Below, piece after piece: positions 50,078 to 61,355 of a stretch of DNA of 64,000 nt. The position numbers were made by a program, and so were the translations under genes. Origin of the DNA: Aquanectria penicillioides (lineage: Eukaryota; Ascomycota; Sordariomycetes; Hypocreales; Nectriaceae); the NCBI GenBank assembly GCA_003415625.1, contig PYIU01000007.1, positions 1,178,001 to 1,242,000 of the forward strand, read 5' to 3'. The notes beneath the pieces were generated by a model. That model saw only the letters and a list, made by a program, of their open reading frames with translations, searched no databases and was not told the origin of the DNA. Positions within the stretch are counted from its first letter, which is position 1. Each line of letters starts with the position of its first letter.

Positions 50078-53000
50078 GGGATGGGTTGAGATGAGAGGAC
50101 ACACGCGCCACCACTCTATGCCAGAATATTGGCAATCTCGTTAATTGCTCGATCGGATATCATGGCCGGGGTTTGGCCATGAGTCTAAATGTCGGTATCC
50201 CTTGCGGGTGCAGCAGCGTGGGTGTGGAAGTGATGCCACCCAAGGATTGGATACGAGCCGACGATTCGGCTGTTTGTTGGCAAAGAATCTATCTGTAACA
50301 GATGCGAACCAGGGACCGCATATGAGATGGATACCAACAAGGGTAGCCAACGGTGGCCCGAAAACTTGGTTGGGAAGATGGGACGACGAGGCCGCCAGGA
50401 ACAGCAATGTACATACATATTGAGTGGAGTTATGTGGGAAGTTGGTGGGAATGCCCTCGTATGATTACGTACTCTCTTCGTCTCTCGCTGCCGTGTTGGA
50501 AGGGGATGGGGATCAATCATCATCACCGATGGGCCTCAGTTGCAGGCGAGCGGTTCGGGTTCGATGGCGCGCAGGCCAAGCGCCGAAGTCTATCTAACCC
50601 ATGAACGGCGCCAAAATGCGCGAAATGAACTGGCGGGACGAGTCTAAGCTAATCATGGGTGGTCTGGCGGCAGTGGGAACGCGTAACGCACCCGGATAGT
50701 ACTTACGGATAGTAGCTGCGGATACATGCTATGGCAGAAACACCGAAAAACGGGACAAACAAATGATGGTGAAGCGAGGCAAATGAGGCTTCGGAATCGC
50801 AGGTGTGCCTATGAGGTTTAGCAACGGGTCAGGTAATCTCAATAGATGAAGGATGTCAGCATCATGAGTCGAAGGCCAACTGTTTGGATCCTGCCATTCA
50901 AGGGTGCGTTGCAGTGCTGGGCGACGAGGGTCAATTCCATGGCGCACAAGGCCCCATTTGGCGAATGGGACGTATCCAGAAGCCCGTGGAAGCCCAGAAG
51001 CTGCGCCTGGTTTTTCCCAGGATGCACGGCCCTGACTGGGATGGTGGCAGAGAAGAAGAAAATTGGGATGAGCATCGAAGAGCAGCAGGACCTTGTCGGC
51101 GGGCGGTGGTGGCTCGTTGTGGGCGTGGGCGGGGAAGAACAGACCAGGACGAGGATCGTGGGTGGAGGTGCACGTCGTTATTCTGCGACAGGCACAGACT
51201 AGGCACAGACAACGATGCAAGGATCGGCGCTGAAACGACCAGGGTGGCCCAGACCAGCCCCTCACTCGCTCGTTCGTTCGCTCGTTTGCTCGCTCGCTCG
51301 AATTGGAGGGGAGGCAAGAAAGGAAGGACGACCCAGCCGGACGCCGATGGATGGGATGATTGATATCGTGAGCGAGTTGGTGGCGCCGGGCGCCCTTCTC
51401 CATTTTCTTTCGTCCTGTTGCCGTCGTCGCCGTTGTTCTGGTGAGTCTGGCTTGCTTGACGAGCCGGGAGCGAAATTAGCCAAGGGGCCGGCCGAGCCAG
51501 CACGCAAACGAAGACACGAACCAAGGAAAAAGGTTCCGACGGCCTGGCCAAGCGAAGCGGATGCCATGGAGATTGCAAATGCCCAAATGGCACAATGGAA
51601 GCCAAACGACTTTTTCGTCCTTAGTCTTCATTTGGAAGGACCTCGACAAAGTTGGGACGAGATGGAAGCCCTTGTTAGGTGATTTCCCGATGCAGCAAGC
51701 GAGCAGCAGATACATGTCCATGCACAGTATCCGTAAATTGCATGCGGTAATAGCAGGGCCAACCAAGAGCAGACGATCAAGCAAAAAATCAACTATGCGA
51801 ACCGAGAAAAGCAGAGCCGCCATAAGAGATGACTCGGCAAAAGAACAACAATTAATATGTACCCTCGTCGGTCGCTGTCTAAGCGTGGCCGCACGTACGC
51901 CCAATTGCGTTCCCTCAATATAAAGGAAAATAGAAACAAGCAAGGCCCAGAATATACCGGGACATGGTATTGAGGCATCAGAGCTTATGGCACCATGGGA
52001 CGATTTTGACTTCACTCAGCCGGAGTAGTTAATTGTGATTGAGATGCGATCAAAGGCAAAGCCTACCTACCATATGACAACCGATAGCAATGACGAGGGG
52101 AGGGGTCCCCCTCCTCTTCAATTTGCCATGTGCGGTCAGCATCTTGAACAGCCAACAGGGCTCCAGCCTGCTTGTGGTGGCTGAAAGTGACAGCGAGAGA
52201 GGCATTTTCCCCCTCCATTGGTGATCTGACTCATCTAAGATCATGGTCCTGGTGTGGGTTTATTAGTGGAGGAAAAGCAGAGGACTTTTTTGAGGGGGAG
52301 CAGCGAGCCGCGAGGGCCGGCGCTAATAAGACATGCGACGGGGGGCCGGGATTTTTTTTTTCCAACGGCCGTCATCGAGATATGGATGCACGAGCGTTGA
52401 GATTTGGAGAGGGGCGGATGCCATGGTTTATTGCTGTTGCTGTGTGAAGGAGCTGTGCCTCGTTCGGGTGGAGGAGGAGGAGGATCATGGCCATGATGAG
52501 GCGCACCGTATCGGAGACGCGGCATGTGGTCAGCATAGAGGTGGGAGTGACTAGTTTGCAGGACGGGACTGGCGCATGTGGATTTGATTTGTGAATCCAA
52601 TCAAGCATATCGGTGTGCTCATCAATGGCGAGATCTCCCAAACGGCTCAGCCTCACGGTTGATAAGCTTCCGGTAAGGCATTTCGCAGCTCGCACAATGC
52701 CGGGCCGCTGAAACCCGCATCGATGCTGATCATACAGCATCCGCGATACTCCCGCCGTCTCGAGCCCGCAACTCAGCCCGGCTTGGGTAACAAGGACGCA
52801 AGTTTTGAGGATGTTCTATCTTTGGACAATATTGTAACACCGATGAAGAAGAAAGAAAAAAAAAACGGGAGTTTGTGATCGGGCTGCGGCATTCACGTCT
52901 CACCTGCAACCGATACAGTCGGCGTTGGCATCGGGTGCCGTGCGTTTTTACTTGTTTTGGTTCCTGGTGTTGTCATGCGCGCCGTGTGTGTGCGCCTTGA

Positions 53001-53587
53001 TCCCCGAACGGCCTCTGTGCGACGGGTGAGAAATGATGGCGGCCTCACATCAGTGGTTCGAACCCACCGACAGCGCTCCCTTCTGGCCCGTGGGTCGCGA
53101 AGGCGCCCGGTACTGTGAGCTGTACAGCTGTACAGCTCAAAAATGTTTGGTTGGTTAATTGGGCGTTTTGCCCTCGGGGAGGATGACCCGTTGGCCGTTG
53201 GGTTGCACACCGGCTAGGTCCAGGCCGGCAGAGTTAATATGGCAAAGTCCGGATGGATTCCTTTGGAGACGACGGCGGCGCTCCGTAAGCCAGCCAGCCA
53301 TGCAAGCAAGCCCCCGACCGCCCTGGGTTTCCGATCCGATGGAAGAGTCCTCCATGGACCGAGAGCCCATACACGCACACCTCCATACGCGCATGCACAA
53401 TCAAACGCGGGAGGATTGGCCGTGTGGCTCCCCCCTGCGGTCAGCGTTGCACTGCTACGGAGAGAAAGGCTGGGCCGGGGACCAGGAGACCGTCTTTTGT
53501 TTGTTTGATGCTTTAACCTTTGGGGTCCTTGGCATAGAGATTATTTTCGAGGGTTTTCTGATATTGGTTCGGGGAACACTAGGGAAG

Positions 53588-53630
<43 letters not shown>

Positions 53631-56307
53631 GGGGGAGGGGGTGAGAGCATCAATCCAATCCCCAGGCCCAGGGCCATAGGCTTGGGATCGTGAATGTCTT
53701 TGGGCTTGACCGTGGGCTTAACCGTGGGCTTGGAGAGCTGAGAATGCTAGGCAGGTCACAGAGGCGGTAGGTTTGGCATCGCATCGGCAGTTTGCATTGA
53801 TCGTGGCACAACAGGACAGGCTACGCGGAGACGGTGAGTAAGAAAATAGTCCCAGTAGTATGTGAGTTGAGTTGGAATGGCTTGCGCGGACAGAGGCAGG
53901 CAAGCAAATCCGGCAGGTTTGTTGGACGCAAGGTGAACAACGAATGCAGGGCCGACAGCAGACAAAAGCATGCACGCCATGAAAGCCATGTGTGTTTTTT
54001 TTTGTTTTTTTTCATGTCTCAACAGGGACGAGAAAAGAGACGGTCGGTAGTTGAGCCCAAGGGCAGCCCGGCCCTGCATGCTGAGCACATGCTGAGCACA
54101 TGCTGAGCGCATACTATGGCACACGCCATGCGTAGGACATACATTTGCAGTGGTCATTGTCTGGCAGTCACTTGAATTGATTGATGGTGGAAGCAGCCAA
54201 ATCACATCTCATGTCGGTCGTCCACCTCGGTCTGGTTGGCGGCGCAAGTCAAAGAGGGAAACCGGAGTGGTGGGCAGGAATTTTGTGGCTCTATTTCGAG
54301 CCATCAAACCAGTGTGGCTGCAGGAGCTTGTATCGGGTGGCGGCCGGGACCCGAACGATTGGCTTTCATGGCGTCTCAGGTTAGGTGCGGTACCTGCATG
54401 GGAGGGTGACGTGGTGGCGCTAAAAAGTCCTTGGATCTCTCATCCTGTCTGGACTCATGCGGGTTGGACGCAGGGCAGACAGCCCAGCGACAGTCAGAGA
54501 CCGCCAAAGACAGCCAGAGACAGCGCAGCAGGCCAATGGAGGCTGGTGATGGTTCAGGCACCGTTGGCTCCAGGCGCCCATTGACATCGGGGCCTCTGCC
54601 AATGGCGTCTGCCCTGTGAGCTGCGAGGCCGCGCAGGCTGGTGGATGGCTTTTTTTTTTTTAGGGGGCGTTTAGGGGAGCCAGCGACGTGGTACAGCGTC
54701 GTCGTCTAGATGTCGTACACCCGCCCACTCGCCAAGACAACGGACAGCACCGCGCAGCCCGATTTCCCCTCTAATTTTTGTAATTCCTTTCCTTTCTTAT
54801 TTCCCGCCCATCGGTGGCAATTGCCATTCCGCTCGTGCTCACGGCCGCCCATTGCTGCAAAATGAACTGCTCCCGGGGGGAAGGGTTCCCCCTGTGTTGT
54901 TATTCTTGAAAGGGGGCCCCTCACCAGGTACCTAGGTATGCCTGGGATGGGAAATATCGGCCGTTCGTACCAGGCGTGGATGAGCGTATACACGCTCTCG
55001 TAAAAAGAGCCCTGGCTTTTGGTGCCGAAGAGGCGCTGTGAGCGCGCGGGACAATGTGCGCAAAATAGCTGTTTAGGGATACGACACACTGCGGATCTCT
55101 GGGAGGCGGTTCCTTGCAGCTGAAAATGGCCCAGAAGCCACTAGAATTCATGGTCGGACACATCCAGACAGGCAGAGAACTTGAGCTGCCTTGGCTGCCG
55201 TCCGGGCTTGTCGTCACAGCCTCTTTTGCCCCCCGTCAAACCATCCCAGCTCAGGCCCCCCCCCCCCCCGGCGAAGCAGAGCCTGCAGAGCGGTGCAGCG
55301 CAGCGCAGTGCAGCGGGTGCAGAGCCAGCAAAGCCCCCTGAACCAACCCTGTTTAGGCAAGGCGCAAGGGGCCTCCCCCACCACCTTCGACCGACGCCCC
55401 CAGGGCCGGCCCCCCTTCTTCTTCCAACGTCAACATCGACATCGACATCTCACCCACCAGAAGCGACGCAGAAGCAACCACAATGGTCTCACCATCCAGC
55501 GCCGGGCCCGCTCGGTCCTTAGATTGGTCCCCTCCCGCTCGCTAGGGTGCCTCGGCGCTCTTCCAACCCCGCCCCTGGATCTTCCACCCCACCGCACCAC
55601 CCACCGCCGCCGACGCTGACAACCCCCCCCCCCGGGGCCGTGTCCATGCCACGGTCCTGATCCATGAAATCCGTGATCCATCGCGACACGACAAGACAGG
55701 ACAAGACGACGACGATGGCCAATGCCCATGCCTTCGTCGTTGCACTCCTCCCAGTGGAGCCCCCGCCCCGGCCACCCGCTTGATTAAGGGCTGCCGGGAT
55801 GTCGTCCTCGCAAGAAATCCCAAAGACCCAGATGCCTCCAAGGGGCTGCATGGGTGGTCCACAACATGCACACCAACACAGTCCGGTGTTTGTCTTGTTC
55901 CTTGGCCTCCCTCAGAAGCAAAGAGGCTAAAAACGCCAGCCCGCTCCGACCTCTCGCCACCCTCTCTCCGTTTTCTCTTAATATCTAACGCTTCCTGCCT
56001 CGAACACTGGCTCCTGCTCTTCCTCTCTCTCCAGTCTTGTCTAGCACTACCCACACTCTCTTGTTTTTTTCAGTCTTCACGGCTCTTCCATTCTTTCACG
56101 GCATCCGCCAGTACGGTCCTTCGAGCATCTTAGCCTTTGGCATCAACCGTTTTCCTCACTTTTCCAACTCTTTCTACCTTCTTTCGTGAAGCAAAACTGT
56201 GTCTTGCTCGCTGATTTGTTGCGGAATCGACTTCTGCACCTTTACCCGAAACTCAATCGTATAGACGAAACTCGCAAAAGACTACCCCCCCAAAACCCAC
56301 AATCAAG
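50078..56307. other. Long gene-poor tract, ending in promoter of secreted-protein gene
   Basis: No conserved protein in 6.2 kb. Contents: GCTC/TCGC repeats near 51268-51300, GA repeat 53590-53626, T run 54649-54660, motif AGGTACCTAGGTA at 54926-54938, C runs at 55258-55270 and 55623-55636, and a C/T-rich leader from about 55940 that suits the strongly codon-biased gene starting at 56308. A tRNA-like T arm near 53053 was rejected. Confidence 0.5.
53590..53626. repeat. (GA)n dinucleotide repeat
   Basis: About eighteen uninterrupted GA units in non-coding DNA. Confidence 0.92.
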
Positions 56308-57471
56308 ATGAAGTCTGTCGTCGCTGCTCTCGGCCTGGCTGCCATGGCCAACGCCTACTCCTACCCCCGCCACAACATGCACTACCGTCGCGATAACGGT
56401 ACCGACTCTGGCGTCACCACCCTCACCGTCCTGACCACCCAGGTTCACACCGTCACAAGCTGCGCTCCCACCGTCACAAACTGCCCTGCCCACCAGACCG
56501 GCATTGACCAGCTCCCCGAGACTGCCAAGAGCACCTACGTCGTCACCGAGACCATTGCTCTCACCACCACTGTCTGCCCCGTGACTGCTGCTGCTGGCAT
56601 CTCCTCCTCCATCATCGAGGTCGCCAAGACCGGCGGTCTCACTGGCACCACCATCACCACTCCCATCACCCCCACTGCCGCTCTCACCACCGGCAACTCT
56701 AGCCCCGAGGAGACTGGCTCTGACAACTCTGGCGAGCAGAACACCTCCCTCACCACCATCGTCTCGTCCTACGTCACCGACAAGGCCCTGACCCTCACCA
56801 TCGGCACCGGCACTGCTGCCAGCGTCACCACCACCACTGTCCACTCCACCATCGAGACCACCATCACCGTCCCCTGCAGCCAGGTCACTGCTTCCGCCTC
56901 CGCCACCGGTGCTCAGGGCGGTGACAACTCCTCTGGCAGCGCCACCAAGAACTCCGGCAACGGCAAGTCTGATGAGCTGACCACCACCACCACTGGCACC
57001 AAGACTGCCACCATCACCCTCACTATCTCTGAGGCCGATACTACTGAGACCAAGACTGCCGGCGACAACAGCGGCAACTCCTACGAGCAGGGCAGCTCTG
57101 CTTCCCCCTCCGCCACTGGCAGCAACAACTCCGGCACCAGCAACGGCTCTGGCAACGGTAACGGCAACGGCTCTTGCGAGTGCAACGGTGCTACTGCCAC
57201 CGTCACTGTTACCTCTCCTGCTTCCACCGTCTACGTCACCGTCGGTGCTGAGACCACCAAGGCCGCCCAGGCTTCCAAGACTGAGTCCTATGGCTCTACT
57301 GGCACCGGCACTGGCTCTTCTGGCGATGATGATGAGGAGGACGATGACTCTTGCGACGATGACATCACCACCACCCTCCAGGCTACTGTCACTGTTGTCC
57401 CCTACCCCGTCAACAGCACCTACACTGGTGGCCACGCCGCTCCCACCGGCTTTGCCCGTCTCGTCCGATAA
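56308..57471 (+). CDS. Secreted Ser/Thr-rich cell-wall-like protein
   Basis: Single exon, 387 residues. Residues 1-16 (MKSVVAALGLAAMANA) are a clear signal peptide, followed by a dibasic site (HYRRDNG near 27) that a Kex2-type protease could cut. The rest is dominated by Thr, Ser, Gly and Asn, with several TVT-rich blocks and short Cys pairs (SCAPTVTNCPA, SCECNGA), as in O-glycosylated cell-wall proteins and adhesins. A strongly acidic patch (GDDDEEDDDSCDDD) comes near the C-terminus. There is no hydrophobic GPI tail; the end is GFARLVR. Codon choice is strongly C-ending, unlike most genes in the window, which suggests high expression. A specific family is not recognised. The long antisense frame over this gene is a by-product of its composition. 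Confidence 0.85.
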   Translation: MKSVVAALGLAAMANAYSYPRHNMHYRRDNGTDSGVTTLTVLTTQVHTVTSCAPTVTNCPAHQTGIDQLPETAKSTYVVTETIALTTTVCPVTAAAGISSSIIEVAKTGGLTGTTITTPITPTAALTTGNSSPEETGSDNSGEQNTSLTTIVSSYVTDKALTLTIGTGTAASVTTTTVHSTIETTITVPCSQVTASASATGAQGGDNSSGSATKNSGNGKSDELTTTTTGTKTATITLTISEADTTETKTAGDNSGNSYEQGSSASPSATGSNNSGTSNGSGNGNGNGSCECNGATATVTVTSPASTVYVTVGAETTKAAQASKTESYGSTGTGTGSSGDDDEEDDDSCDDDITTTLQATVTVVPYPVNSTYTGGHAAPTGFARLVR

Positions 57472-58337
57472 ATGCCTAATATAAGGCGCGCTCGTGTATA
57501 TGCCTTCTATTCGTTGTACGGAGCTCAGCAAAGTTGACTTGCTAGGTTGGGCCATCTGGTGGAGGAATGGATCCCTCGGTTCTTTTTTAAGAGGAGACGC
57601 CAAACTCTCCTGGAATGTATGACAATTCTTTTGTGTGTGTGTGTGTGGCTTCTTTCTTGAATTCAATCTCAATGAGAATCATGATCTTTGTTCTGTCTTG
57701 CCTATACACTACTCGCGCGCCAAACTTCTCCTGTTATCTGGGTTAAATTGCAATATGGGGCCCCTACGATCGGCGTGAATGGGAAAAATTCTTGTTTGAA
57801 ACGATAGATAGAAACAACTGGTTCGGTTATGATTCACTTGGAAAGGGGATCTCTCCGCAAGGAGATCCCCGGTGCCATATCATTGGATTGCGTTTTGATT
57901 CTCTTCAACCCTTATCTTCGACATACGCTTCTTCTTCTCTGTACATAACTCTTGAGTAAATGGGGATGGCTAGTTTGGAGTTATCCGAGGTGTGCCCGTT
58001 GCCGTGACGCCTCTGGTGAACTATCTGTAGAACGCATGTATGAGTGCGAATCCAAATTGAAAAGTTCCAATACTTGGTTTTTCTCCTGTGGTGTATCAAG
58101 TGCTGCTCGCTGTTGTGTATGTGTAACTCGCCGTGTTTGATTGATCTTGTCATGTTACCTCATACGCCTGACGATGTTGATCCCTCATTCATCCTCTACT
58201 TCCCCATGTAGTGTAGCCTTGATAAGTACCTGCCCAATCATGAATTCATTCACATGTCATATCGAAGGAGAAAAAAAAAAAAAAAGGAAAGGTTGGTATC
58301 CGCGCCAGCCCCATGCATGGCCCTCCTCCTCGTCTCA
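57472..58337. other. Convergent intergenic region
   Basis: 3' untranslated regions of the secreted-protein gene and of the CENP-Q gene. It includes a short GT repeat near 57632, a strong hairpin at 57845-57870 and a poly-A run at 58271-58285. Confidence 0.55.
57845..57870. repeat. Perfect hairpin, GGGGATCTC/GAGATCCCC
   Basis: A nine-base perfect inverted repeat, extendable by one G-T pair, encloses a six-base loop (CCGCAA). It lies 374 bp after the secreted-protein stop codon. Confidence 0.75.
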
Positions 58338-60329
58338 TCAATCCATCGCGCCTTGCCCGAGAATTACCTGCTCATACGTTTCCTGATTCAAGTAGCGCAT
58401 CAGCACGCCCTGTAGGGCGGCTCGGCTCCGAGCCAGCTGCCCAGTGATGCCTTCGCCCTGCTGCAGGTTGGAGCGGATGCTGTCGACGTGGCCCGAGAGT
58501 TGGAGTGCGAGGGACTGCAGGTCTGGGTCGTCCAAGTCCTGTATCAGACGGTTAGCTTTGACAAAGGGAGATAAGGAGGGGGAGTTTGTTTGGCGCAAAC
58601 GGGCGGGGGTGGGGGACGGGGTTGATTACCTTGAATGCACTGCCAGACTGGTCAGCAGTGGTGATGGATCGATCTTGGACGTCCTGAGGAGACGGTCGGG
58701 ACGTCGGCGCCAGCACGTGTGCTTTCTTCAGGTGGTCGTTTCGCTCCCTCGTCTGCGCCCTCGCGCTGGCCTCGAGGTTCCTCAACTGCTCGTAGTCGCG
58801 CTCCAGCTCCTTCTCCATCCGGCTCCGCTCACTCTTCAACAGCTCGACGGCGTGCAACGCGGGGCCTAGCTGTCTCTCCAGCGCTGTCCGTCCATCAAGC
58901 ACGCTCTCAAAATCGAGCTCTGCTGCTCGTCCGCCGTCCGCATCTGCGGCGGGACGCCCGGGCTTGCCCTCTCGCCCTCCCGATGATGCAGGGGGGAAGG
59001 GCAGGCCACGAGTCAACTTTCGGCCGACGCGGCGAGTGATGAGATTCAGGGCGGCTTCGGCGTGTTGGCGGCGGTTACGGGTGGTCGAGGTACGCTGGAG
59101 GACGGGCTGTTGTGCGAGAGAGAGGATGGCGGAGATGGCGGGGAGAGAGGAACCGGAGAGGGGGGACCATTTGGCGGCGATGGTTGAAGAGCGAACTCGA
59201 CGAGTCTGGGAGGCGACGTGGAGATATGGCTTTTTGGGTGAAGGGGGGGCGTCGTCTGCTTCCGCATTGTTTTGACTGGAACGACGACGTCCTCGGGGTT
59301 TTGACGTGTTAGCTTGTGGCTGATCTTGGCCCTGTTCTTGCTCTAGCTCTTGCTCCTGCTCCTCTTCCTCCTCTGGGCCGTCTCCGGATTTGCGGCGAGG
59401 TCTAGATTCCCCTTCATTCCGTCCTGTTGAGCTTCTAGATCTTGGCGGCCGGCCGCGCTTCTTGGGCTGGCTATCCTCCTGGTCCTCAGTAACGTCTGCG
59501 TGCTCGTCGGGTGGTCGCTTATCCTTCGTTCGACCAGCCTTGCTACCCTTGCTCTGAGTGTCTTCATTAGGAAGGTCCCGCAGTGATGGACGGCCTCTTG
59601 TTCGTCGAGGTTTCTCTTTTTGTGCCTGTTCTTGTTCCTTTTCCACAGCTTCTTCTTCCCCAGCTCCTCCTCCAACTTGGGGTGTGCCGCCAGATTTGGC
59701 AGGACGGCCACGCTTCTTGCGCGGTGCTGATTCTGCAGTCTCGGGTTCGGTTTCAGGTTCTGGCCGGGGTTCGGGTTGCTCGTTCTGTTGTTGTTGTTGT
59801 TGTTGTTGTTCCTCCTGCTCCTCTTGTTCTGGTGGCACATTCGCGCGCTTACGGCCCCTCTTGCGTGGCCGAGTCCCTTCCTGAAATTCTTCTGGCGTAA
59901 TCTCCACTTCGTCCGACTCCCCTTCGCCAGCTGGTTCTGCAATTGCAGAACCCTTGCGCTGCTGCTCTATTGATGGGCGACCACGTTTCCGTTTGGGTGG
60001 CGCAGGGTCCTCCGATTCGTTTGTCGCCTTTGCGCTGGCTTCCAGCGAAGTGCGGCCACGCTTGCGTCGCGGCTGTTCCTCCTCAGGTGCCGTAGTTTCA
60101 ACTGCGTCCAAGCTCTTCTTCTTTCGGCCTCTCTTCTTGGCGGGCGCTTCCTCAACATCAGGCTCGTTGTTCACGGGCGTGTCGACCGACGCGCCGGCAG
60201 ACTTGGACGCGTTTGGTGGCCGGCCGCGCTTGCGCTTTAGAGGTTCTGAGTCTGACGCCTGCATAAGAACGGTTAGCATATGATGAGCATATAAATTTGC
60301 TTCCCAGGTGTGGGGAATATCGCTACCAT
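58338..60329 (-). CDS. fta7: CENP-Q/Fta7-like kinetochore protein with AT-hooks
   Basis: Minus strand. The preferred model has an exon that is only the ATG (60329-60327), then 60258-58630 and 58538-58338; 610 residues beginning MASDSEPLKRKRGRPP. The alternative is ATG 60279 reading straight through (MLTVLMQASDSEP), but the sequence before GCG TCA has a CTAAC branch site and TATGCAG acceptor. Nine RGR-centred AT-hook-like motifs (KRKRGRPP, KKRGRPAK, RRTRGRPS and others) fill the first 350 residues, between acidic and Gln-rich linkers including eight consecutive Gln. The C-terminal 250 residues match CENP-Q: SLPAISAILSLAQQPVLQR, RRVGRKLTRGLPFPP, LGPALHAVELLKSER, then a coiled coil (MEKELERDYEQLRNLEASAR) and HVLAP. 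CENP-Q belongs to the inner-kinetochore CCAN (COMA) complex. AT-hooks would suit AT-rich centromeric DNA. Confidence 0.82.
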
Positions 60330-60978
60330 AGTGGGTGAATGAATGCGCCTGGCGCGTTGAATGGTGGAGGTTGAATGTTTGATGTTGTAGTTAATGTTGA
60401 TGTTAAGCTAGCCGTGGCTGTGGCGTCGCCGATGTCATTGAGTTTCAGAACCTCTGGTAGGTGCTGAGCCACTGTGGCTGTTACCTACCCAAAGAGGATG
60501 GCGGGGCACAGGACCTCTCCCACCATCGTCTCTGGGTCTGTAATAATAGAGCCGCTCTACGTAACCACCGCAAAGAGATATCATTTGCCACCATCTCTTC
60601 AATTGCGCCAAGATTTCCTGTTACTCATATCCCGGTAGGATGAAATCCCTGATTTCCCTCATGCCATCCCGCTCCGGCACTGCGTTTCGGGTGCGAATCT
60701 CGGATCACGCCCACACCTCCCCCGCATCGCCCCCATGACACAAATTCTGGGCTTGCGCACGAGATGAGCTGCCGGAATCTGTCGGACGGTCGGATCCGGG
60801 TCTCTCGCGTGATTTCTTTGATTGCCTCGCAGACGAGAGGTGAGTGCAGGGGTTCTATATCTCGTTATCTAGGGAGTGCACGCCATTTTCTTTCGGGGTG
60901 TGGTTAGCCGATGATGTGCAGATTTTTCGCCTGGCATTTTGGTCGATCGCAGCGGTGCGATCGATTCAACTCAACTCG

Positions 60979-61355
60979 CCCTTTTGAAGACTTGAATTAA
61001 GAGGCCCTTACATTGAATTGTAATGTTTTGAATGGAATTGAATTGCATAACTTAATTGAGGCACTTTTTAATGTAGCACTTAAGGGCTCCCTTTAATTCT
61101 TTGTATTAAAAATGCATTTTAACTGTCTCTATAAATATAAATTGCATTTATATCTAGTATTTATTAGTTTTGAGCTATTTAAAATCCATTTTTTTTAGTA
61201 TAATTAAGTATTTAAACCTTTATATATTGAAGATAAAAAGACAGAGTTTTTAAGATTGTAATTAATTACTTAGTAAAATTACCTTGACTTATATAAATTA
61301 CAAGACGTAAGTTATTTAACTTGACTTAAATAGCTTGCAAGATTCTAGACTTCAT
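60979..61355. mobile_element. AT-rich island, probable RIP-mutated repeat relic
   Basis: About 375 bp of very AT-rich sequence dense in TA, ATT and TTAA, in an otherwise GC-rich neighbourhood. Perfect 11-bp inverted repeats bound it: AACTCAACTCG at 60968-60978 and CGAGTTGAGTT at 61356-61366. No open frame of note. The composition is what repeat-induced point mutation leaves in a duplicated transposon; the inverted ends suggest a DNA transposon or MITE, but they are short. A replication origin or matrix-attachment segment would be an alternative reading. Confidence 0.5.

Noticed and set aside
53040..53100. tRNA-like T arm (GTGGTTCGAACCCAC)
   Set aside because: The flanking acceptor stem, D arm and anticodon arm could not be found at suitable spacing, and the T stem has a mismatch.
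50078..55600. Several open frames of 100-220 codons
   Set aside because: Overlapping frames on both strands with low-complexity Arg/Pro/Ser content and no splice-supported continuation.
56242..57672. Open frame of 476 codons, Gly/Ser-rich, minus strand
   Set aside because: Shadow of the strongly C-ending secreted-protein gene on the other strand.
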